DNA of 64,000 bases from Prochilodus magdalenae (GCA_024036415.1 JAMWET010003419.1:373501-437500), one strand, 5' to 3'. Numbered from the stretch's first letter, positions 38,947 through 52,916 are shown. Numbers and translations are program-made. The notes: a model not told the origin generated them from the sequence alone.

Positions 38947-39322
38947 AACACAGATTACCAAACATTGTGAGAAAATGCGGTTGGGGGGGCATTGAAATTC
39001 CTCTCACAGGCTGAATTTACTTAACTGCGGGTGTGTGAGCAGTGATAAACAGAGTGATGATCCGGCAACACGTCTTTATCCGCGCTTTGCTTTAATTAAC
39101 GCCGGCATGTTTGGTGAAAAGATGATTAATATGCCAATGACAACTGCATAATTGAATACCACAACACATAGACACACACATACACACACACACACATGCA
39201 CAGAGGATGAAAGTAAATTTTCTACTTCTTCAAGTATCATTATTATAATTATCATTACTTTTTTTGCTTATTTATACACATTTTTGTTGTTTTTCAGGTA
39301 TCACTGATAATAACTATGCTGG

Positions 39323-39328
<6 letters not shown>

Positions 39329-39416
<88 letters not shown>
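39329..39416. repeat. Long (AT)n microsatellite
   Basis: 88 bp of alternating AT with a single AAAT interruption near 39358. Self-complementary and able to extrude a hairpin. Confidence 0.98.
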
Positions 39417-39418
<2 letters not shown>

Positions 39419-40826
39419 CAAGCCTGCAACTACAAGTGTCCTGGGCAGCGGGAGGGATTGGTGGGTGAGTGGCTAGGGGGCCAATAGTCTCTCCTTTGAA
39501 ACAGATACATCCCAGAGACACCCCCTCCTACTCCCTGCTCGCTTCCTTGTCCTAAAATTCCCTCCCTGCCTTACCATTGCTCTCTTTTATGTGTTAGAGC
39601 TGGACCCAAGAGGGAAGGTTTACAAGCACAGCAAAACAACCCCCTGCCTCCAGAACGCATGCTAAGTGGAACATATTCTCCTCCACAGGTCCTCCTTGGC
39701 TTACCAAAGCTGCATTTCAGCATAAGTGTGCAGTTTTGTCCAGAAATGAAACACAGGTACAGTACAGGAAGGGGTTGTCTTAAGACTTAAATGCATACTT
39801 ATAATATTATAAAACTGTTTAATACTATACAGTTTTCTCTCAGAAATCCCAATGTCCAGTCAATGTGAAGATTTATTACGAGAATTTTTTTTTTAAACGA
39901 GAAATAAAATAATATGCAATAACATTATAACATGGAATAACATGACATTTTCATAGGGCTATTGTTTCTGTTCTAATTTACTTCATAACTTGAAATTTCT
40001 TCCGTTGAAGAATAAAATTGAGCTCTTCTGGCTGCTCTAGAAGTTTACTTCGACCAGTTTTCAATTAGCTTTATCTAAAAATTCTCTAAAGGCTCTACTG
40101 TCTCCATACTATTCATGCTAAATACGTGCTATAAACACGCTCCCCATCACCACAAAGCCAGGCTACAATCTTCAAACAGCAAGAACAAGAGGAAAAAAAG
40201 CTTTGTGCCTTTGTGCGCTCTCTATAGCATTAGTCAGTTAGTGGCACATGATGCTAATCATCGTGGAACAATACAGTAGCCTCACACAGAAATCCCCGAG
40301 GACACAAACTCTACCACCAACTGGGTTGAAAATCACTGCCATATTTAGCTGCGGAGCTTCAAATTCCTACTGAACTAATCACATGCTGTTTGTAGACAGA
40401 ATGAAAAACAAGATGGATGTAGGGTTGTTTGGTCTACCACACCGCAAAAAAAGGATAGTAAAGAAAAAAACATACACACACACTTTAAGTGCTGCACAGT
40501 TTCTTCGCTTTAAATAGCTTGCCACTGAGTCTGACGCTCCAGCCTGTATCTTAATACATTGCTTTTATGATGAAGTAGAATAGCGGTATCTTTGTTTCGA
40601 TTATAATTGTGGGTGTATTTAGATAGCATTAGCTCTATTTCAGATTGCTTCCATAACTAACAAGCATGAAGTTTTCTCTTAAAGCCTCTTAGCGTATCGG
40701 ATCAGTGGCTAAATTTGCATCAGGGCACTTTAAGACTGCGAGCAGAGTGATTTGTCTAATCTCTTGTTGCATATTTCATCGGCACAATCAGACACTCTGC
40801 ATTATTTGAGTGTGTATATGCGTCCA

Positions 40827-40829
<3 letters not shown>

Positions 40830-40861
<32 letters not shown>
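40830..40861. repeat. (GT)n microsatellite
   Basis: Sixteen GT units. Confidence 0.97.
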
Positions 40862-40862
<1 letters not shown>

Positions 40863-41220
40863 CTTCCTCAGAGTGGGAAAGGAAATATTTTCAAGGAGAA
40901 CCAAAAGGCACAATTCACACATTAGTATTAGCTGCTTTGAATGCTACTACATTGTAGTCAATAACTGGTACTGAATTGTCATGTTAAAGAAATGAAAATT
41001 ACAGACTGCACATGGGGGTGGAGCATAATTCAGACTGCCTGATTTAATATGCAGTTATGATTCAGAGTTGGACCGCACAATATATAGCCTTTCAATAATG
41101 GCTTTCTCAATACTGATATTGCAAAGGCTAAAACCATGTGACATTAAACAGCAAATTCAGGAACCTCTAATAAAACATGGCCTGCATTATATTGACCAAA
41201 ATGATTTTCTCATGTCAAGT

Positions 41221-41296
41221 CATGTCAATGCCTTAATTTATGCTGACACAGCACAGATATTATATGGGTGATTGGATAGATCAAGGCATTGACATG
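41221..41296. repeat. Perfect 14-bp inverted repeat
   Basis: CATGTCAATGCCTT at 41221-41234 and its exact reverse complement AAGGCATTGACATG at 41283-41296, separated by 48 bp. It could be the end pair of a tiny mobile element or a stem-loop; family unknown. Confidence 0.75.
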
Positions 41297-44200
41297 CCTC
41301 TCACACTTGGAAGGTGGAATAATGTAATCACATCAGGGACTTTGTCCATCTTGTACAGTCTTTAACTGAGAGACCACTGTGTAACATTACAGAATATGCA
41401 GTACATTGCCTCACAATGAAGTCTATGTGTCATGACAATCTATGTGAGAGAAGCTGACAAATGCTTTGTATAAAAAATTCTGAAAGGCATGAAGGAGATG
41501 CTCTTGCTGGGCGAATGAGTGGCAGTGAGCCATGTCACCGCTTCTTGATTACATGGGAAATAAACAACTTCAGAACGAAAGCCTGCCGCTTTCCAACTTG
41601 CTGCTTTGCATACATTAAAATCCCGGCCCTGTCTATAAGTCGCCTTAAAACGCTTAGGTATCAGTGGAAGAGGCTCTGACAACCTTCGCTTAGGAGTTCC
41701 GGCTGGAGCTTTATCAGACACCTCAGCCAGACGAAGCCTTGCTAAAGCATACATCTTTTCATCCCGAAGCTTCCACTGCGATCCACTGGCGCGCCACCAG
41801 TCGCCCTGGCCTGATCGGCAGTTTACCAATCTTTGCTTTCCAAGACATTTCTCGCTCCCTCTCTCTCTGACTCTTCTAACCCCCCCCTCCTCCATTTCTC
41901 TCTCCCTCTCTCTCTCCATGTGCTAAAGGCTTGAGGGGTTCAATCAATGCTGCTTTGATCTCGGCTGGAACTATAATTATTTAACATTGTTACAAGGATT
42001 TCTCTAATCCATCCTACCATTAAATCCCTTTTACACCCTCATCTCCAGGAGTCTCTAATCTGCATCTGGGCCGTGCGTTTCGCTGCTCGCCACCCCTCTG
42101 ACGACACCCTAACTTAACGGACTACGAATAATTAGAAGGGGAAAAAAACAGACAAATAGCGAACAAGAGAAAAAACTTTTTTGGGCTGTACGTTTTTGGT
42201 CATTCAGCAGATGTTTGCAGGTAAATGGAGAGACTCCTAAGTTCCAGACACATGATGCTGATTACCTAATTCCATTATCACATCGTTATCTGTTATCAAA
42301 ACAAAAACCTTTATCTTCAAAATGATAACCTAGAAAGACAAAAGTACAAGAACCTGGGTTGCCACTGATTTATCTGTATTAATCTGTATCTGTATTAAAA
42401 AGCAGTAGTCTGCTCAAGGGAAACAACATCATAGTAGAATAATAGCCATTTACGCATTTCTATTGGACCATTCACCATGGCATGTTCACACAACGCGTAA
42501 AAAAAAGTCACTCACATGAATATGACAGCAACAGTCTGCCAGCAAGCAAGCTGCAAGGGGCATGGAAAAGTGCCGTAGACAGACTCTTGAGTATATTAAA
42601 TGACAATAGACAGCTTGCTGGCCTACTTTTGAAAGGAAGTTCTCAAGATTGATTAGTTTTCAAGTCTTGTCAATTAAAACTTTTTACGGTGTCGGGTACA
42701 TGCAATCAGAGAAAGTAGACTGAGAAGTCTAAAGGAATCTTAGACTGAGGAGTGTCTAATAAATTCAGAGAGACTTTGATTATGCCATAATTATTTAAGT
42801 TTTCTTCCTAATATAAGTTCTCTTTCTTTTCCGTTGTTCCAAAGGAAACAAACTGGATTTTCTCAGTTAGCCACAGTATTAAAGTCAAAAAGTGAGTCTT
42901 GTACAATCAGAGCATCCCTTATCAGCTCTCCTGTCGGACAAGTTTGACATTTGGCTTCAATTATCTGGTGAACTGAGAAATTTGTGCTTTGTGAATCACT
43001 CTCCCATCCCTCTATTTCATCTCCTAAAACCTAAACATGAATTTCAGGCTGGTGACATCGACCTTTTAAGTGCCATCTGTTTGCTTCTGGAGTGGGATGG
43101 AAGCAACCGGCGCATGGATCTTCCTGACGTATGTGGAAAAAAAAGGTCCCGCTGGCCCTCGGCAAATATTTGTGCCTGGCCGTTTCACTGTGATATAAAT
43201 AGCAGTGCGGTGAATGCAAACATTTGTTGAGGCACCTGCCGTGCCATCACGCCCATCTGCTCCTTGAATTCACTTAGCCTGACATATGTGTGTTAAAAGC
43301 TGAGGTGGCTATTGTTTCATGTACTAAATGAGGGATTCATCCAAGTAGAATGAGCCTTACAGGTGGGCTGAATGGGTGAATGTGGGTTTCAGAATGGTAA
43401 GCGATTCCTGATGGGCAGATGATTGGGAAGGTTGGATACGCAACCCACTCCCCCACCCCCACCCTCACCCCCCCGCGTATGAATCCAAGGCTACTTCCTG
43501 ATGGTCTGCTGTTGTACCTGACCAAGCCCGATGGCCAGCACCCAGCTGGCACAGAGTAATGGGTCAGAATGAGCTCGACAGGCTTTATAAGGCACAGAGA
43601 TTTGCTAGATTTAGGGTTTGTCAGACTCAGGGATCTGGCTGTGGTGTGATATGCTTTGGGTGTGGATTACTTAATGCTCACTCAGTGGTCCAGACTGCTT
43701 GACCATTCAGACCATCCATGTTTTTAAACCACCTTTTTAAGCTAGCCAAGCAAACTAGACCCAACTGAGTCAACTGCATTCAAATAAAAAGTATCTGATA
43801 TATTTCGGCTTAGTGATTTAGTGTGCTTGATGAGGACAAGTGTAGCAGAATGCAACAGAACCTGTAAGACTAGTGTACTAAAGTTCTCACACACTGCCTC
43901 CTATTGTCCTTTGCTCATTAGACTGAACTGAGATCGAGCCTGCCCAGTAAGCAATACTTTATAACTAGTGCAACAGCCTCTTTGTGTGAGAATGTAGCTT
44001 CAAGTTGCTAATGATAATGAAGGACTGTAGGCTACTTTGCGCTGGATGGATAATGCCTTTTTAACACAAAATCCTCAGATCTCAGTTAATAGCTCAGATA
44101 ATATGTTCACAAGGCTGTGTGACTAATGACTAATTAAAAGGTGAGAAAGTAACTGAATAATGAGTCAATTAATCCAGCCAATTCCACATCTTTATATGTG

Positions 44201-46712
44201 TAAGGTAGAACTAGATGAGTTCCTGCAGCTGCTACATTTGGCTTTGCCAAAAACAAAATCCACAATTACAGGAATTATTTGGCAAAGGAATTTTTATATA
44301 TAGTTTACTTAAGATTCATTCTGATATTTAAACTGTGAGTTCAGTTATTTTAAGAAATCCTGATCTTTTATACAATGTATGTGTTCTGTACATGGACTTG
44401 GACCTGGATTTGTGTACTAACGAGTTGGACTTGACTTAAGACACTAAAGAGTATTATATCAAGATGCTCCAGGAAAATGATTTTGTATTGATATATACAT
44501 ACATTTAATACAGCACTTGACTTTCAGGGCCTTCCACTAAAGTCTGCTGTACTAGGCCAGCCAGTATGATTAGAATGATCAGCAGTTCATTACCACTCCC
44601 CCACCCCCTTCCCCACTTTCTTTCTGCCTTGAGGAGTGTGTTAAGATATGTATCAAAGAAGTCTATGATAATTAGAAAATTGCTGTACAAGCTATCACCA
44701 CTAATATACACGAGACTGCAAACATCCATAACAAGCCAGAATGGAGCGGAAGATTGTGAAGAAGATAAGCGAACATTTCCAGCATAAGCTAAGTGGGTGT
44801 TCTAGTAGACTATGTTACACCACAGGGATGTTCTCCAAGGAAGTGTCTTCCTTTTGGAACCATATCTTACATGGCTTAAGATATATGTAAGCTATTTGTA
44901 AAAGAATAATGCAAGAGAACCCAAGGAACCTAAAATGGCAGTGTTCATAATGATGAAGTGATTATAGAAGGAGTTCAATTAGGGCGATGAGTTGGCTTTC
45001 TTCGTTTTTAGCACCAAAGACAAATTGCAGAGTTGGTTTTAATGGATTCTTCACAGCAGGTGGACTTGGTCAAAGTCACTTCATTAAGAAATCCTCCCTC
45101 TTTTAGATGTAATGGCCATTATACTTCCCATTCAGATACCCTTGCAGAGAGTGATTAAGAATTATCTGTTACCGATCATAATCGCACCTGCTCTAACTTA
45201 AGCCCAGGAATAACAAAGAGAATTGGAGCGTTCCGGATCTGAACATTCACAAAAAAGGACAGCGATAACAGGATAGACTGTCTCAAACTAAATAAATTTG
45301 CTTTTAATCGCTTTGAACAGGAAGTCATGTCATTTCAGATGTTCATATTTGATTGTCTGATTTTCCACTTTATTCAAATTATAACATGCTCATCTGACTT
45401 TTCCAACACAATAGGAAAAATGAAAAGGGGGGAAATGGCCTTTCAGAGGAGACACGATGTGAAAGTTAATGTGGTTATTACGTGCTGAGATTAATGCTGG
45501 CCGAGCACTGTACTCCTGCATGAAAGACAATGTTGTCATTTTTAAAACGATGTCATTTCCTGTACTTGGTGAGAACTGCTTCCTATTGGGTAACAACAGG
45601 ACATCTCTCATTTACATTTTGTTTTCCCAGAGATTCACAGACACGTAAGATCCTCTGCTGGTCTGTGACACTAATGTGTGTGTCTGTGAATGGAGGGGTG
45701 AGAGTGGGGGCTGGGCAGTGGTTATGCAGACAAGATCCTATCTGGGTAATGCAACCTGATTTTCAGTAACAGGGACAAGTATCAGCGTTATCGATGAAAT
45801 CAACATGGGTTGAAGAAATGGAATTCAAAATTGAGACAAATCTGACAAATTAGTTTAACTAACTGTCTGCCTTCATGACCGTAATGTCTGCTTATATGGC
45901 TGTTTGCATATTAAAATCATCTTAACTGTCAGTCAGCGTGTTTGAAAGGAGAATCAAACTGTTATCTCATGGGTTTTGTGCTCTGATGTTTCTGCAATGA
46001 GCAGCCCAGAATGTTACTGTGTGAGTAGGCATGGGTGTCTATAATAATTACCACAATATTTTCTGGTTGAACAGAAAGCACAGAAATTTTTACTATGTAA
46101 ATCATACGCAGCAGAGGCAGTGGGGATTTTACTGACTAATTATTAGGGTGCACGCCAACATATGTCTTGAAAGAAAGTGATCCCCAGTTTCCCAACATAT
46201 TTACAAGCTGCTGAATGGTAAATTAGCCCTTTCTTGTACTCTCTCAGTTAATTTCCTAAAAATTACTGCCTTACACATCATTACACATCACACCAGTATT
46301 TGACTACACTAACTGCTCTTAAATGGTTTCCATAGTTTTGCATTTAACTATGGCTATATTCGTGCTATTGACAATGTGGCCCCTGTTTCTTATTACCACC
46401 ACTGTAATACAATCTAGGTTTCATAATGAATATCAAACTGCTGTGTTTATATGTATTTTCACAAAATAAAAATAAAGAAGGGGATATTCCCTTGCACGCT
46501 TACCTACAGGCTAGCAAATAAGGCTAATTGTATTGCATTAAGCTCTAGACATTTCTAAATCAAAATGAGCTGTACCACCGAAACAGGATTTATGGTGAGC
46601 TTAGTAGCTACTAAGTAGTGTAGCTAGTGTAACTTAGTAGTATAGGTTGTTGTTTTAATCAGTAATAGGTAAAGTTTTACTCAGTGTTCTGCTATTGCTA
46701 CTGACACACATA

Positions 46713-46733
46713 GAGGTTTTGTTATGACAGCAA
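46713..46733 (+). repeat. Dispersed repeat fragment (copy 2 of a 21-bp identity)
   Basis: Exact match to 29801-29821. The surrounding 46.3-46.8 kb also contains a TACCACCACTGTAA word similar to one at 33.64 kb, suggesting a longer decayed repeat. Confidence 0.5.
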
Positions 46734-47184
46734 TGATATAAAAACCAGCTAACAGCCACATTAGCCTATGTATAGCTAGTGCGAGCGTCCCGGATCCATA
46801 TAAATTAAGTTGGAAAACATATGAGATAAAAAACACCTACCTAACGCACGTTATGTCTTTACACACTATAAAATAAATAAATGCATCAGAGAAGATTCAG
46901 TAAGTCTCTTGCTTTCTCTCTCCTCTGTCTCTCCGATGACTGGACAGGATGGATAATTACAGTCACCCTAAGCTACAATATCTGCTATCCCCACCCCCAC
47001 TCTTTCGATCCTCCTTTTTTAAAGCACTAGTTTTAGGCTCAGCGTTTTTGCAGTCTTGGTCTGGATGTGATGCTTCCTTTTTTTCTCCCTCTCCTCAGTG
47101 GCCCCCGTAGTTGTGGGCCTGACCCCCTCAGCCCTGGCTGCCGCCTGATCAGAGTGATGGTTTATTACCGCCGTCGCCGCACTC

Positions 47185-47277
47185 TTATCATCCGCTGCCA
47201 ATGCTCATTTCCTTCCGCAGATTGAAATGCAAATGTGAAATTTAATGATAAATGCATTATCTGATAGGTGCTGATAA
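47185..47277. promoter_or_regulatory. Cluster of five GATA sites with an octamer (candidate intronic enhancer)
   Basis: WGATAR matches occur at 47185-47190 (TTATCA), 47246-47251 (TGATAA), 47257-47262 (TTATCT), 47262-47267 (TGATAG) and 47272-47277 (TGATAA). A POU octamer ATGCAAAT lies at 47227-47234. The stretch is non-repetitive and mixes CpG-containing and AT-rich blocks. It lies in intron 3, about 1.9 kb from exon 3. FOG2 is a GATA-factor partner, so GATA-driven control of its gene is plausible, but this is inference from motifs only. Confidence 0.35.
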
Positions 47278-49139
47278 CACTGATTCACTGTCAGTGTAAA
47301 ATACACACCCCAGGGGGCTTCCCAGCGCCAACTTGCCCAAATCCACTTTTTTTTTTTTTATAACAGTATGTACCTGCAATAAATTCTAGAGGTCATATGC
47401 ATTAAAAGGGGAATCATATTTTGTGCATTCAGCAATGTGACGCCACTGGCGAGCAATAATTGCTGGTGTTGCTATCTTGTTCGATGTATTATCCATCACT
47501 TTGATGAAGTGACTTTTAAGAAGAGAGAGAGAGAGAGGAGGAAAAAAACAAGATAAAAATATTTTTTTCTCTTCAAACCCTCTGAGAAAGGAAGGGGGAA
47601 ATCTGCATGGTAAAATGAGATTCCTCAAGAAGAAAAGATAAATATGTTTTTTGTGTGCGTCTGTCATAAGCTTTTCTGTTGGGGGTGCACAGTCCATGTG
47701 AAAGCACACATGCAATAAGGCTTTGGAGCAAAGCTATTTAATCCATTCCATTCAACCCCGCTAACTTTACTTATAATTCATTGGCGATAATAAGTTAATT
47801 TAAGTCCATCATTCCAATGGTCTGCGTAAGGTTCTCTCAAAATGCAATTTAGTCCAACTTAGGACGCCTGTCGGATCACTGAAGCATGTAGTAGCCATAT
47901 TTCAGCACACGTCTCTCCATTTACCTACCTAGGCAAGCAAAGTGATGCAAGCAAAACATAACATTTCTTTTAATAGCAGATATGTCTATGTTCATGCACA
48001 GGAACAAACAAAGTAATCTGAATGAATCTTCTGCATGAAGATTTCACATCTACAAAAGTATTCAGCTAGCTTTGTCGGTTCAGTTCACCTTTAGACACCA
48101 ATTAATCTTGACTTTTCTTGAAGAGGTAAACACTTCAGGTCATAAGCCTAAAATTTGCTAAACAGTAATATATGTATATTTTTTTTATTTACTCAATGCC
48201 TGCTATCACAGTAGCAAGGCCTTTCTCAGCAAATATGTCCGGATCTTTTCAATTTCACGAGGAGCTTACATGAAGCTTGATGTAGTGCAAGACAGATATA
48301 GAAAATTTTATTTAAACAATGAATTGCTGGACACTAATTTTAGTGCTCATTAAAGGCTTCTGCAGGAGCTCAGAGTTTTACCTCTGTACAGAGGCCTTGT
48401 CAAGGATATCTTTAGATGCCCTGCTATTGAACGGCTCAAATCCCCTGATCCCAGATGGATTCATTTAAACCGTGTCATAATGGGCCGCTTACAAGTGATT
48501 ACTAGCCGCTAGCTAATGGGCTAAATGCTTGAAGAAAGGCCAGGGACGATCTGATGTCACCCAAAACCCTTCCAGATAGTGAGAGAGAAATGATCCAGAG
48601 ACCTTCAAGCCTAAATATTTCAGGTTTGTTCACTCCTTTTCTTATTTTCTATTTAAAGGAAGTCAACACAGCGGTCCTGAAATCAAGAGCAGGGAAATAT
48701 GCTCATACGTTATTGATGGTAACACATCCACTGCAGTGCAGTATCAGTAAGCTATTAACTGCCAGCTTGTCAAGGTTATTTATCCTGGGTGATGGGTGAT
48801 TCACACTGTGTTTAATATACTGTATATACATACAGTAAAATATACAATAAAATCATAAAAACCACACTGTTTATAGCAAAGCTTGACAAAAATCTTACTA
48901 TGGCTAACAGTGAATGAAAGCCAGTAGTGATAGTAAACAAGAACTAGCAATGCACAATCTGTGCCTACATAATGCAGTCAGATGATATTCCCTTTGGCTA
49001 TATTTGATCTTATCCAGCTCTCTATTTCATCTTATCAATAACAAATAGGACAAGCCAGACAATGCAAGGTGCATACCATCATATGTGGGCATACGCAGTC
49101 AATTTACAATGACACATAAAGAATACTGAGGACGCTTAC

Positions 49140-49238
49140 TTGGTCCATCCCATTCTTCCGATTCCAGAGGGGGGTGTCTAGTCTTCTCATTCTGCCCATC
49201 CATGTCTGTGTCCCCAATTTCTCTGCTGCTGTTCTCTT
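49140..49238 (-). CDS. zfpm2: zfpm2 (FOG2) coding exon 3: acidic linker
   Basis: This exon encodes about 33 residues of the variable acidic linker between the FOG2 N-terminus and its PR-like domain. On the minus strand the acceptor is tttacatatttcag before AAGAGAAC and the donor is GGACCAA before gtaagc. The frame includes ENSSREIGDTDMDGQNEK and ends ESEEWDGP. The human counterpart, recalled from memory, ends in a similar DDWDGPG. The first two bases (AA) join the terminal G of exon 2 to make Glu, and the last base (A) joins GA from exon 4 to make Arg. The splice phases therefore agree on both sides, which is strong support for a real exon. Length is 99 bp, phase 1 at both ends. The middle is poorly conserved, as expected for a disordered linker; EEWDGP is the conserved anchor. 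Confidence 0.92.
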
Positions 49239-50319
49239 CTGAAATATGTAAAGAGACAGTTCTTTTTAAAATGTATATTGACACCTCTGAAAAAATGTGA
49301 TCACATTATAATTGGCTACAAACAGAAGCTTTTATTAAACTACAATTCATGAGCTTTAAAAATCCCAGAGCCACAGACAACTGGCAGATCATTTAAATGT
49401 TCATTAGGACTGATTAGTTAGACCTAGATGTTTATATACAGTATTTTCATATTGCCTCACTAAAACCTATGTTTGCTACGCTATTTAAATATGTTAAACC
49501 TATTTCACATTCAGAATTGATGATGCTTATGAACGTGAACTCACATTTTATATATATTCACCCAATATTTCCACAAAACAAATTGTAACCCTGCAGCAAG
49601 TGCTCACAGTTCAATGGTTCATCTACTATAACAATGTTAACAAACCAACGTTACATCATCAGTGTTCACAGATGGACTTTTACCATCTTTCTATGAACTT
49701 TTAAAGGGGTCAAGGAATGGAAACCTTCAGTCACATTGTCATGCCAGAATAATCAGAGCTTGGTACCTAGAAATGACACAGCGTGAACCTCAAACATAAT
49801 ATACTATAACTATAACACAAATCCCACGCGTGTAAAAGAGGGCGGTAAAATGAGCCTTTTCTAAATCTTATGTAACAGTCCTAGATCCCTAGAATTGTAC
49901 AGCAAATATTTACCATTCCAGGTTTTCCACATTTTTAAGAAGATCCTCATCAACTTTAATTCCAAGGTTTTGCAAAATTGACCCAAGAGTTTTCAAAACT
50001 TGACTTTGCGTAGCGCAAAGAAGAAAGACATATGCAATTCCACCTTAACTGCCGTCACAACCCCAACAGCTGTGTGATTTTATCCACTTTCTGATGGTTG
50101 AAGCAGATCACCTTGAACTGTAACAATTTTAGTGTTCAGATTTTCCTGTCTGTGGTTGTTTAAACGGGTTATTCTTATAACCAGCAAATCTGAGTAGAGA
50201 TCATCCAAATATTCACGAGTGCACCATATAAGGCAAAACAGCTTTTTTTAGTCTAGTGCCAAATCAGAGGATTGTTAATGGGCATATAAAACCGCTTCTG
50301 GACATTTTTCATCCTGTTC

Positions 50320-50343
50320 AAATTTAATTTAATTTAATTTAAA
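50320..50343. repeat. (TTTAA)n short tandem repeat
   Basis: Four to five TTTAA units. Confidence 0.85.
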
Positions 50344-51819
50344 ATGCTGGAAAATGCATTCAAAGGCACCTTTAACGCACCTAGACAACAATAACTTTTC
50401 ATCAAATACAAATCATAATAGATTATCTACTTTTTACTTATACATATGAATTTGATTTATTTTGTTTAGTATCTGGAAAACCAACAGTATTTCTGTCTTC
50501 TGTCTGTTTTTAATGAGCTAAGAGTGAAAAATATTTAAAATTTAACTGCACCATGCATATTTTAACCCGGGGTAAACTAAAGCATTTGTTGTTTAACTTC
50601 TGAAAGATTTCAGGGATGCACTAAAAAGCTGCAGTCTAAAGCATAAAAACAGTTTTCATTGTTTCCACTCCAGGGTTTAGTGATACGGTGAATGATATGT
50701 GATGTGGTGAATGAGAAGTATGAAGATCATGGGTGAGCAAAAGAGAGGAAGTCCCAGTGGCACAGTAGGAGATGGGAAGTGTGGAGAAAGAACTGCTTAT
50801 TTATTCCTGGTTGATCTTGTTTATATGGTGTCTGAGTCTGTGTGTATGTGTGTGTCCAAGCAGGTGTTGAGCAGTATATGTAGAGCTAGGCTCCTCTTAA
50901 AACACTCTCAGCAGCTGGACTCTGGGGAATTTTGGAAGATTCTCATCTTTGCAATGAGAGGTTTTAAATTCACCATTACACACTATCCTTACATAGGCAG
51001 ATATAATAATACTATAGTAGGTATTTCTGTTACTAGTTTGTGTATGTTTAGGTTTCAGTATATAACCCAGTAATAATAAGAGCTGGAATGATATGTCCCA
51101 GATCTAACCTCTGCATAGTAAAAAACAATTTCTCCTTTTAAGTAATTCTTTCTCCCCCCAAACAATGACAGGCAATGTAAAGATGAGATAAAAAAACGGA
51201 TGTATGGCTGATTTTTCTTCCTCTATCTCTCCAGTCCTGTGCTGAAGCCGAAAGCGGAACCACCCCCACACGTCCTTGCTGGCTATGGGCCTGTTCTAAG
51301 TGGGGCCACACTGAGTTCTCCCTCTATCCCTCCATATCTTTTAAATAACTATACAACAGTCAACCTGGGGCCACCAGGGGCTAAGAGTGATGTACTGTTA
51401 CTTCAATAGTCGTAACAAGGGTTGGGAAAAGTACGAACAAAAACGCTACCACACAGATTAAAAAAACAGTAAATGAAAACACAGTACAATTGTGGAGATA
51501 TATATTAAATCAGCATACTCCAGCAAGCAGATTTGTATGTGAGAACACAGAAGCTTCAAGTTCTAGCATTCATGGCACAGGGGTGTTCATGCGTCATAAG
51601 AACCAGGTCATGCAGCAAACACACAGGACAACACAGCTACAGACTGGCAGAGGGTGAAACCCTGACCGTGATGAGTGCCACTTCATTCAAATGTCACTTA
51701 ACCACCATAAAATGGCCTCAAGTGACCTACAGAGAGACTGGCGAGCAGTGGCTGATGGGGAATGCAAAGCAAGCATGGTTCTAAAAACAGGCTTCTGGAG
51801 GTCATTAGTGATTTTTTAA

Positions 51820-51938
51820 ATAAACACATCTAAATACAATATTTGATCTGGAATTTGGGAGACATGTTTTCAGTAGTGTATAGAATAAAACAGAACTGTT
51901 CATTTTGAGGTGGTCTCTTAAATCTTTCCAGAGCTGTA
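51820..51938. mobile_element. Tc1/mariner-like terminal fragment
   Basis: The segment at 51909-51936 reads, on the minus strand, CAGCTCTGGAAAGATTTAAG, then AGACCACC, followed by the TA target dinucleotide. This resembles the fish Tc1-like terminus CAGCTCTGGAAAAAATTAAG, known from memory. The opposite terminal repeat was not found. The body may extend back to about 51.5 kb but is not recognisable. Confidence 0.55.
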
Positions 51939-52916
51939 TATATATATACCCTGTGTTTTTAAGCCTAGCATAGCCAGCCTAGCCTGAGTGTAAAACCACC
52001 AGAGAAGCATAATGCTACAAGTTCTGCCCCCACACCACTTTTGCTATTCTTACAATGGGGTCGGGTGTGCTGTTTTTTTTAGTCAGACTCCAATCCTGAA
52101 AGTCACTTAGAACAGGCTGATTATGGTAAGCTTTGGGTGAAAAAAATGGGTGACGTTTTCTCAACCATGTAAAAAATTCATCATTACGCCATTAATAATG
52201 TACGTAATACCCTAACATAAAGGCCAAAAGAGGACAATATAATAAAGAGCTTTGATCAAACTTTGTTGTTTGGTAAATAAACCTTGTACATAACAGCAAC
52301 TAATAAGACAGAGTGCCTATGCTGATAAGAAGTCACACTTTTGTGCTTTAACAACTCTTTCATAATAACTCTTTCACATTAGCACCTTATGTTTCATTTC
52401 TGTGGCAGAATGGCACAGGATGTGGAAATGACCCCTCTAACATGGCAGAACGGCCTTTAGTGGCGCTCGGCACAGCAACGTAGGCCCATCCGGATGGGTT
52501 AATCTACAGATCGAACTCCCTCGCCATGGTGGGTTTAAGCCAGTTAAGACATGACTCACTTCAAAGGCAGCCAGTAAACACGGCCAAAAGGATAGCAGCT
52601 TCCTGGCTGGGCTCTGGACTGCTAGGCGCAAGAAGTGCACAGCGCTGTCCTACTTACTGAACATGAGGTCACTGCGACCTAGATTCCCTTATGCAAGTTC
52701 CTACTCAGGACACTGCTTTACTCTTTTTTCATTCTCTTTCATTTTCATTTCACCCCTTTTTTCTCTCTCTGCCTTCTCGAAACACCAAAAAAATTGGCCT
52801 GACTATTTGTATTGTCAGGCTGGGAGAGCCTTCTTAGCATACTCCTCATGTATAATGATGAGGATAACAAAGACGAGTATCAACAGTTCCTCTACAGTGA
52901 AGCATGAGAGGGAAGA

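Noticed and set aside
41440..41919. 159-residue minus-strand ORF
   Set aside because: It starts in a GA-rich low-complexity tract, has no recognisable domain and no supporting splice context; treated as chance.
42892..43230. 112-residue plus-strand ORF with ordinary amino-acid composition
   Set aside because: No recognisable motif and no splice or promoter context. The DNA may be conserved non-coding sequence rather than a gene.
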